From NCBI GenBank assembly GCA_950022295.1, contig OX465600.1, positions 202,211,782 through 202,275,781 on the forward strand: a stretch of 64,000 nt of DNA, given 5' to 3'. Below the pieces are notes generated by a model. That model was not told where the DNA came from, searched no databases, and was given only the letters and a program-made list of their open reading frames with translations. Made by a program: the position numbers and the translations under genes. This stretch comes from Bromus sterilis (taxonomy: Eukaryota > Streptophyta > Magnoliopsida > Poales > Poaceae). The first letter of the stretch is position 1, and each line of letters opens with the position of its first letter. Of the stretch, positions 58,001 through 64,000 are shown piece by piece.

Positions 58001-60336
58001 AGGTGAGAGAAAATAGCAGTTATGCATAATTATTTATCTTCATCCCAACTCAAGACATGTCGGTCCAAGTATCACACAACTGCAACTACAATTGTTTTTT
58101 GGAAAACTGTCTGTTCATTAGGCACGAGGTTGAGCCCAGACCTAAGGTTTTCCAGCAAAAAAGAGAACATTAAAAATCAATAGACTATCATAAAGGATAG
58201 TCTAGATGAAGTGATGTCACAACTAGAAGAATAGATATAAGGAGTCTTCAACAACTTACCACGTATTAGTAAGTAGTACAAATGCAGAAATCACTTAACT
58301 ACAAAAGTGTGCTTTAACAGATAATTGTTTCCACAGGCACCCCGACACAAGACATGAGATGTTCAATTTGAAGCACATAGATATCACAAGGTTAGCCTTA
58401 ACAAAATTTGTTAACTTCGGCTATCATTGGATTCCATTTGGTTTGTGGCCAAAGACCGTCTACGATTCCATTCCCACTGGCAATGTTGTTGATTTTTTTT
58501 TTTGCCAATACATGAACAATTAATAGCAACCAATTTGATCAACAAAGTTTGGTAATAGCAGTTATTATCAAGCTTTGGTTTTCGCCCAAATCAAATACAT
58601 GAAAACTGGTGTAAGTGAATTAATATGGATGCCTTCATTGCGCAAGTTAGGCCAAAGAAAAAACTCACCACAATTTTGACACCAAACAAAATGGCAGAAA
58701 GACAACCTTTGGTTCTCGTGCATTAAACCATACAGGCCCATGTCACCACTAAACACAATGGAAACAACCCAATTTGGTTACCAAATTGGTGAACAAAAGT
58801 GCACTACTAATTTATTTGTCATCAAACTGGTTGCAAATCTATTCAAATTGCCCATTCTCAATCTGTCACATGACTAGCATTGCCAGTGCACCCACAGCAC
58901 ATGAAAACAGACTACAGGGTAAAAATATTGTCGTACAAGTAAATGAATGTTTCGCAAATATAAGTGAAAAAATAGCGAGAAACAGCATTTTCGTCAAGAT
59001 TAAGCGTGGGGTAGGCCAAATGTGTTTCTAGGCTGAAGAGACATATGAGAAGGGAAGCTAATCATCAAATCAGTGAAATTCCAGCGCAAAAATTACAAAC
59101 GTTCAACATATACACTGCAAACTTAAAGTACTTGTCAGCTCAGAGATCGAATCCACATCATCAATTGGAAGTTTGAAACTAATCAGTCTCCAATGACCTT
59201 TAAGATAACTTTTATGCGATAGCAAAAGTTGCAGCTGGTGGACCAAATGTGTATCTGGATCCTAAAAGATACATCACAAATTCAAATTCTACATCCCTTC
59301 AAGGGTTAGGCCTCCTTTGGTTTACAGGAATTTTCGTAAGAACTCTAAAAGATAGGAATTTTGTAGGAAGGTTCCTTTGGAGCCCTTAGGTTTGTAGGAA
59401 TGGGTTCCTATTCCTATGCAGGATAGGAACAAATCCTTCACATTTCAAAGGAAAAAAACATTAGCCTAGACCCAATGGAAAAATTGCTATTCTATGAATC
59501 AAATGACATCTCTTTCTCTATAGGAAATTAGATACATGTCATCTCACTTCCTATGATTTTCCTATTCTCATGATATTCATATCCTATGAACCAAAGGAGG
59601 CCTAAAGTGAATCTGGTTTCGCAAAGAATACAGACCTCCACCAGAAGGTAGACTCAAATGCTGGTTGCTTCCATCAAAACATTTTTTTTCCCCTTGGTGG
59701 CATTTAAAAAAGTCTGCCATTAACCATTTTTCAGCATATATAATGACACTCCAAGACCCTTATTCTGAAGGGGTTCGGCACTATGACCACCATTTCCACC
59801 ACCTCCGTTGGCCATAAACTCGTACCAGGCAAAATAGTCTAGATCTATGTCACAGAACAAATCAAGGAAATAAAAAAAGGGGAAATTGGTATGTATCAGA
59901 GTGGTGGAAAGGCGCACCTGCTAACGGCGTCCTCAAGAGAATGAAAAGGCGTCTTCATGTCCGGGTTGCAGACCCGCATGGCGTCCTGAAGCGCCATCTC
60001 CACCTCGGGGCTCCGGACCCTAGCCTGCGCCGCCTGCTGTTGCTGCGAGTGCGACTGCCCCTGCGGGTGCGGCTGGGGTGGGGTCTGGAGCTGCGACGGC
60101 GCTGGCTGCTGGAAGCGGTGCGGTCCGAGGGGGCGGAGGTGGGCGTCGATGTTGGAGGGGAAGCGGGACATGGCCTGCTGCGACAGCTGCTGCGCCTGCG
60201 CGTGGGGTTGGGCCTGGGCCTGAGCCTGCTGCATGAGAAAGAGCTGGCGCTGGAGCTGCTGGTGCTGGGCCGCCGCAGCCCCGGCGGCCGCCGAAGAGGT
60301 GGAGGAGGTTTGGGTGGGGTTCCCGGCGTCCTCCAT
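54423..60336 (-). CDS. GLTSCR-domain SWI/SNF chromatin-remodelling subunit, BRIP1/BRIP2-like
   Basis: The gene is joined from 60336-59918 and 55032-54423 (minus strand): 1029 nt, 342 aa, with a GT-AG intron of 4885 nt in phase 2. The start MEDAGNPTQ is followed by an Ala and Gln-rich region (about 20-115) and then the conserved GLTSCR1/BICRA-type domain (about 125-235), with PFHSLEDAVSR on exon 1 running straight into LLPYHVVADYEAEEDDRI on exon 2. A long Glu/Arg/Lys-rich coiled coil (about 190-260) and an acidic tail ending DLNSR follow. In Arabidopsis, BRIP1 and BRIP2 of this family are nuclear subunits of BRM-type SWI/SNF complexes; the role here is by homology. The frame is intact with good splice sites, so the gene is likely functional. 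An in-frame upstream ATG (60522) lies at or before the likely transcription start and is not preferred. Confidence 0.9.
55483..55859 (-). mobile_element. 5'-truncated RTE-type LINE
   Basis: A 13-bp target duplication TAGTAAGTTACCA flanks it (55470-55482 and 55860-55872). On the minus strand it begins within the reverse-transcriptase C-terminal region (VAPIEEKLVQYRLRWFGHIQ), then the conserved 3' UTR, and ends in a (TTG)n tail seen as CAACAA repeats at 55483-55505. This is the typical end of plant RTE LINEs. It is inactive through truncation. Confidence 0.9.
59309..59602. mobile_element. Tourist-like MITE in the intron
   Basis: Terminal inverted repeats GGCCTCCTTTGGTT at both ends of a 294-bp AT-rich unit, flanked by TTA (left) and TAA (right), close to the TWA targets of PIF/Harbinger MITEs. 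There is no coding capacity. It can fold into a long hairpin. Confidence 0.8.
59918..60336 (-). other. Exon 1 (coding) of the GLTSCR-domain gene
   Basis: 419 coding nt from the ATG to the donor AGCAG|GTGCGC. It encodes the Gln/Ala-rich N-terminus and the first residues of the GLTSCR domain. GC-rich, in contrast to the intron. Confidence 0.9.
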
Positions 60337-60412
60337 GGCGTTGGCGGAAGACCGGGAGTAGCACCGAGGGTGAGATTTGTTGGGGGAAACGGTGTCTCTT
60401 GCTCGTTGCGGG

Positions 60413-60434
60413 AGTGAGAGAGAGAGAGAGAGCA
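60413..60434 (-). repeat. CT microsatellite in the 5' UTR
   Basis: The plus strand reads a GAGAGA run, so the mRNA would carry (CU)n about 80-100 nt upstream of the start codon. GAGA/CT tracts are common in plant core promoters and 5' UTRs. Confidence 0.6.
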
Positions 60435-60535
60435 GGGGACGGTGGTGAAGTTTTTTGTATGGCCTTGCCAGCGTTTCATGGATCAATTGGAACAATAGAA
60501 GGATACAAATCGGATCATCCAAAAAGCTTTTGCTC

Positions 60536-60543
60536 CTTTATAG
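60536..60543 (-). promoter_or_regulatory. TATA-like box of the GLTSCR-domain gene
   Basis: The minus strand reads CTATAAAG, about 200 bp upstream of the start codon. Transcription would start near 60505, giving a 5' UTR of about 170 nt. It sits right at the border with a repeat that starts near 60545. Confidence 0.45.
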
Positions 60544-60544
60544 A

Positions 60545-62220
60545 TAACTAGGACGATGCCCGTGCGTTGCAACGGGATATAAATGCGAGAAGAAATACTT
60601 TCATCGAATTAATATGTACGCATGCGTCCATCGTCTTCATGTCTATCAGATGGTCTCGTTATCCAACGATGACTGTGAACCACTCTCAACCCAAACCAAA
60701 CGACACATTTCGCAATAGATCATTTGTTGCAAAGGATCCTTTGTTGATTCTTATTGCAACGCGACACAACACTGTCTTGCGGATGGTCAGAGAGATAAAA
60801 GACGTTGATTTGGTGTAATAAACAAATAATTGAAGGCTTTGCAGCATAACTCCTATTGCAATGATCGGACTGTAACAAAGCGTATGTTGTAAATGATGGC
60901 TATCTTGCGGGTGCGAGCAATCGAGCGGCTCTACCTATACCCATAGAACGACTATGCTATCAGTGAATAATTTAATTGCTACGAACGGATGACACATAAC
61001 GTCGCTCTATAAATATTATAATATATTAGCTTGTAACTTATTAACACATAAATATTTATTAAATGATGCATGTGATTTATTTTATGTTTGGTTAAAAGTT
61101 TTATAAGTAAATTGAAGTAAAATTTGTTTCGAAAATAAGTAAATTACGGTAGCTGCTTCATATGTGGAAGTGGGGGAAAGATGGAATCTTAGTTTTTTAA
61201 GTAAAAAAATAGAGTAGATAAAGACAATATATCATTTGTATCACTTTTTATTCTTTCTATAGCGCACATTGATTAGCCGAAACAAACTGATGTCGATAGA
61301 TTACTGTGTTTTCTTCGCGGACATATGCTCATAGTTGGGACTAATTGTGGCATGCCCGTGCGTTGTAACGAAAAACAGAAAATACAGTGTACTTTTATTA
61401 ATAAGAAGTTTATGTACTACAAACAAACACACGACCGTTCTAAAAAAATTATGACCGTATGCTTTACTGGAAACAAAGATTTAGTATTTTTTAGCGTTGT
61501 TTTTATTTATTTTATTTTAATTATCTATCAGTGGTACAATTAAGTACAAAACAATAGCATTAATAACAAATTTAATCTAATTCAATAAGATAATTAAAGA
61601 ATTAACGAAAATTAATCTAGGCAGAAATAATTTATAACTAATAATGATATGACCATTTTTTAATTCTTTAAACAGTAATTCTAATTGATCTAAAAAAATT
61701 CTGTTTTATTTATTTATTTAAATTTATATTAACACTACAATTACCTACATAACAGTATCGTTACTAATAAATTCAATCTAAATCAATTATATATTATCAA
61801 AGAATTAATTAAAATTAATCTAGGCAGATTTACAATGAATTATCATATGGTCATTTTTTTAATTCTTCAAAGATTAATTCTAATTAATCCAAAAAACTAA
61901 GCTATAATTTAGGAGCGTAAAATTACTTTATATTTTTATGATATGTAGACTATTTTTATTTTATTTATTTACTATCGCGATTTAATATAAAATAAAAAGA
62001 GCTAACAGCTTCGGCCAGCAGCAATCAATATGGAAAAGAGGTACGAAGCAGGCCCTCGGCCCACCAAGCAGGCCGGCCCAAGAAGCTGAACTTGATGAAA
62101 AAATCTTTTTTTTCGGATTATCTGGATTACGAGTTGATTACCTAAAAAGGGAGGAGCTTTTTTATAAAAATAAAAAAACGGACTAAGAAAGTCACCTCCC
62201 TTTATTATTAGGTATAGAAG
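60545..62220 (+). repeat. AT-rich repeat unit(s) with CCCGTGCGTTGCAACGGG-type starts
   Basis: A start motif CCCGTGCGTTGCAACGGG lies at about 60557, and a second partial copy CCCGTGCGTTGTAACG at about 61355. The end CCTCCCTTTATTATTAGG lies near 62195. The segment therefore appears to be two related units, nested or in tandem. The same motif class occurs near 14512, 15335 and 32357. The superfamily is not assigned. Diverged internal duplications (AATTAATCTAGGCAGA at 61609 and 61812) are visible. No supported coding frame. Confidence 0.5.
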
Positions 62221-64000
62221 AAATCAAACAATATGTTACGGTTGAAACGATGCAACATAGGTAACTCTTTTACAAAACTCATCATAAGATAATCGGTGCA
62301 TGCAGACGTCTACGTGTCCGGCAGGGAGCATCGAAATAACTAAACACATCCACGCAACACCCTAGCACATCTAGGCTCCACGACAATGTCCTCAACAATG
62401 TCCTCAAAAGGGAAGACGACGCAGAGTAACATTGTTGTCGAGTCCAGTTGGACAAAGGTTTTCACTTGGAGCCTTGGTAAGGACAGAAGATCCACGCCGA
62501 CGTCTTCAAGAAGAGTGTGGCACCCACAGGTGTCGCTGACGCTGGCACCAAGGCACATAGCTTTTACTCGGCAAATTATCTGTGCCACCAATGCCGCCAG
62601 GAGGATTGCGCGGAGGTCTAATCCCCATATTCGGATCAGGACGTCACCCCTGAGGGGCACGTCCGGGCCACTCACGGTCCCACCACCCATTGCCCACACA
62701 ACCCAGGGAAGAGCCACCACCACCACAATGGTGCCCGCCGAAGATCCACCATGTGGACTGCCATCCAGAGCCACCGCCTCGGCATTCATGCCGCTAGATA
62801 ACGCACGTCGCTCACATCACAACGCCCTCGACCTTGGTAGGAAGAGCGACGAAAGGCCATCACTCTTTGCCTTGCATTAGTCTCCAAGCCTGGGTAGGCG
62901 TCTCCATTGCCGAAAGCACCCACACTTGCATCCACAGCCAGTCCTTGTGAACTGGGGGGGCCCGACTTCGGGACTACCGGCGACCACCAGCGAGCCAGCC
63001 CCAGCCCACGCCTGGCGAGCTCACACGGTGCTAAGTCTGAGGTCATCGGCATCGGTGCGCGAGACGACCACGACCACCGCCACTAAGCATCGTACCTGCT
63101 AGACGACCACGACCATCGCTCGCGAGAACCTTCCGGGCCTAGCCCAACCATGCCTAACCTAAACGCATGCTTTGATCCACCCCGGGGTCCGAACTGACCC
63201 GCCCGAGCACGAACACTAGATCTGGCTGATCCTCGAAGCGCGTACGGCGGTGACCGCCAAGCCCCACGCACCGTCGAGACAAATCTAGGTGAAGGCATGT
63301 CGCCATCACCACCTTGCGCCACATGCGCCGCCACCATCTTGAGCCATTGCGACCCATGTATGAGCCACCCTCAGCCCGCGTCGGCCCACAATCCAGACCA
63401 GTAGAGCCATCACCGCCAAATCTGGTGTCCGTCGCCAAGATTCGTCTCTACCCTGCTAAGGACACACCATCGCACCACCTCCCATGACCTTGCCGCAAAA
63501 GGGGGGTCGTCCACTGACCTAACCAAAGCCACCTCATCGGCATGGCTGCCTTGGCACCAACTCCGCAACCAAGTTGCTCGCCACCCAAACGCAACGTCTG
63601 TGCCCACCAACACGCATGCACGCCGTCGAGCTGCGGCGCCCAGCAACCACGCCGCACCCAACAGCAAACTTTGGTCGCGTCGGATCTGGGCAACCGGCGC
63701 CAGACGCCCGTCAAAACCACGTGTATGGACTCTGTCTTTCCCAGCAGTACACGCCATGGGCGAGGACCTGCGGGGCCGCTGCACAAGCCCCGACAAGCAT
63801 CAATGTACCCTGGGTCAGCGCGGTGTCCTCCCTCAGATCCGTCGTCCTGCGCCTCACATCACCGAGCCTGGAGGAGAGAGAGCCATGCCGTCGCCTGGAC
63901 TGACCGGGCTTTGCCCAGCGGTGTCGAGGGGAGGAGGAGGGTAAGGTCCATCGGCTAGGGTTGTCTCCCCTGCCACCCGCGAAGGCTCCACACAAACTTG
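62221..64000. other. Unrecognised GC-rich region, cut by the window end
   Basis: From 62340 on, the sequence is rich in CCACC and GCC and is open in several frames on both strands (up to 164 codons), none with a recognised domain. The style resembles GC-rich segments of grass LINEs or other retroelements. No start, splice pattern or homology lets me choose a frame. Confidence 0.35.

Larger units (their letters stand above)
55033..59917 (-). other. Intron of the GLTSCR-domain gene
   Basis: 4885 nt, donor GTGCGC, acceptor AAAATCAG. Apart from the LINE fragment and the MITE annotated separately, the sequence (55873-59308) is AT-rich with no supported exon. A mildly GC-rich part at 57260-57620 may be another, unidentified insertion. 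Confidence 0.8.

Noticed and set aside
60337..60522. Upstream in-frame start of the GLTSCR-domain protein at 60522
   Set aside because: It would add 62 residues of CT-repeat and UTR-like sequence, lies at or before the probable transcription start, and the start at 60336 (MEDAGNP) gives a normal N-terminus.
62386..62880. 164-codon plus-strand frame and 149-codon minus-strand frame
   Set aside because: They overlap on opposite strands with no recognised domain, and no independent signal favours either.

Overview
The window is nuclear DNA of a large-genome grass, almost certainly a Triticeae species (wheat, Aegilops, barley or rye group). This rests on deep nesting of retrotransposons, a solo LTR of the BARE/WIS/Angela type, long-LTR chromodomain Ty3/gypsy elements, CACTA and Harbinger elements, and a plant chromatin gene at the right end with one TE-filled intron. 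About 85-90% of the sequence is mobile-element derived. I see no bacterial-type features, no rRNA, and no complete tRNA gene.

Layout, left to right. (1) 1-9983: two long Ty3/gypsy LTRs of related families, one on the plus strand (L1, 1-4419, cut by the window edge) and one on the minus strand (L4, 4420-9983). L4 is split by a 2.0-kb non-autonomous CACTA element (4745-6786, target duplication GAT). (2) 9984-17193: older repeats, including a pair of diverged direct repeats, one of them split by a minus-strand copia solo LTR (12120-13738, target duplication ATTCC). (3) 17199-31907: a very young 14.7-kb chromodomain gypsy element with twin 4801-bp LTRs, target duplication GAATC and a gag-pol frame that carries a nonsense codon and a changed reverse-transcriptase catalytic residue. 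(4) 32732-48789: a PIF/Harbinger element (target duplication TAA) that carries only a SANT/Myb-type ORF1. It is broken by a minus-strand non-autonomous gypsy element (32983-44300, target duplication GCGTG) and by a 2.3-kb retroelement fragment (about 45158-47456). The gypsy element itself hosts a 4.4-kb solo LTR (L3, 35676-40112). (5) 48793-54371: a retroposon with a 16-bp target duplication, a domain rich in the motif TTGCCATG, a GC-rich patch and an inverted-repeat element. (6) 54423-60336, minus strand: the one convincing host gene, a two-exon gene for a GLTSCR-domain subunit of SWI/SNF chromatin remodellers (BRIP1/BRIP2-like), 342 aa, with a 4.9-kb intron holding an RTE-type LINE fragment and a Tourist-like MITE. 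(7) 60545-64000: more repeat sequence and unrecognised GC-rich DNA.

The most unusual signal is inside the long LTRs. Four LTR families that are otherwise diverged each carry, in the same order, a start-codon exon ending at a GT donor, an internal acidic exon whose length is always a multiple of three (90, 87, 81 and 51 nt), a GC donor (AG|GCAAG) and, in three of the four, a final acidic exon after the conserved acceptor TGATCGGCCGCTGCAG. The splice phase is 1 at nearly every junction, and length differences between families keep the frame. This looks like a small spliced gene located wholly within the LTR, which to my knowledge has not been described for these elements.
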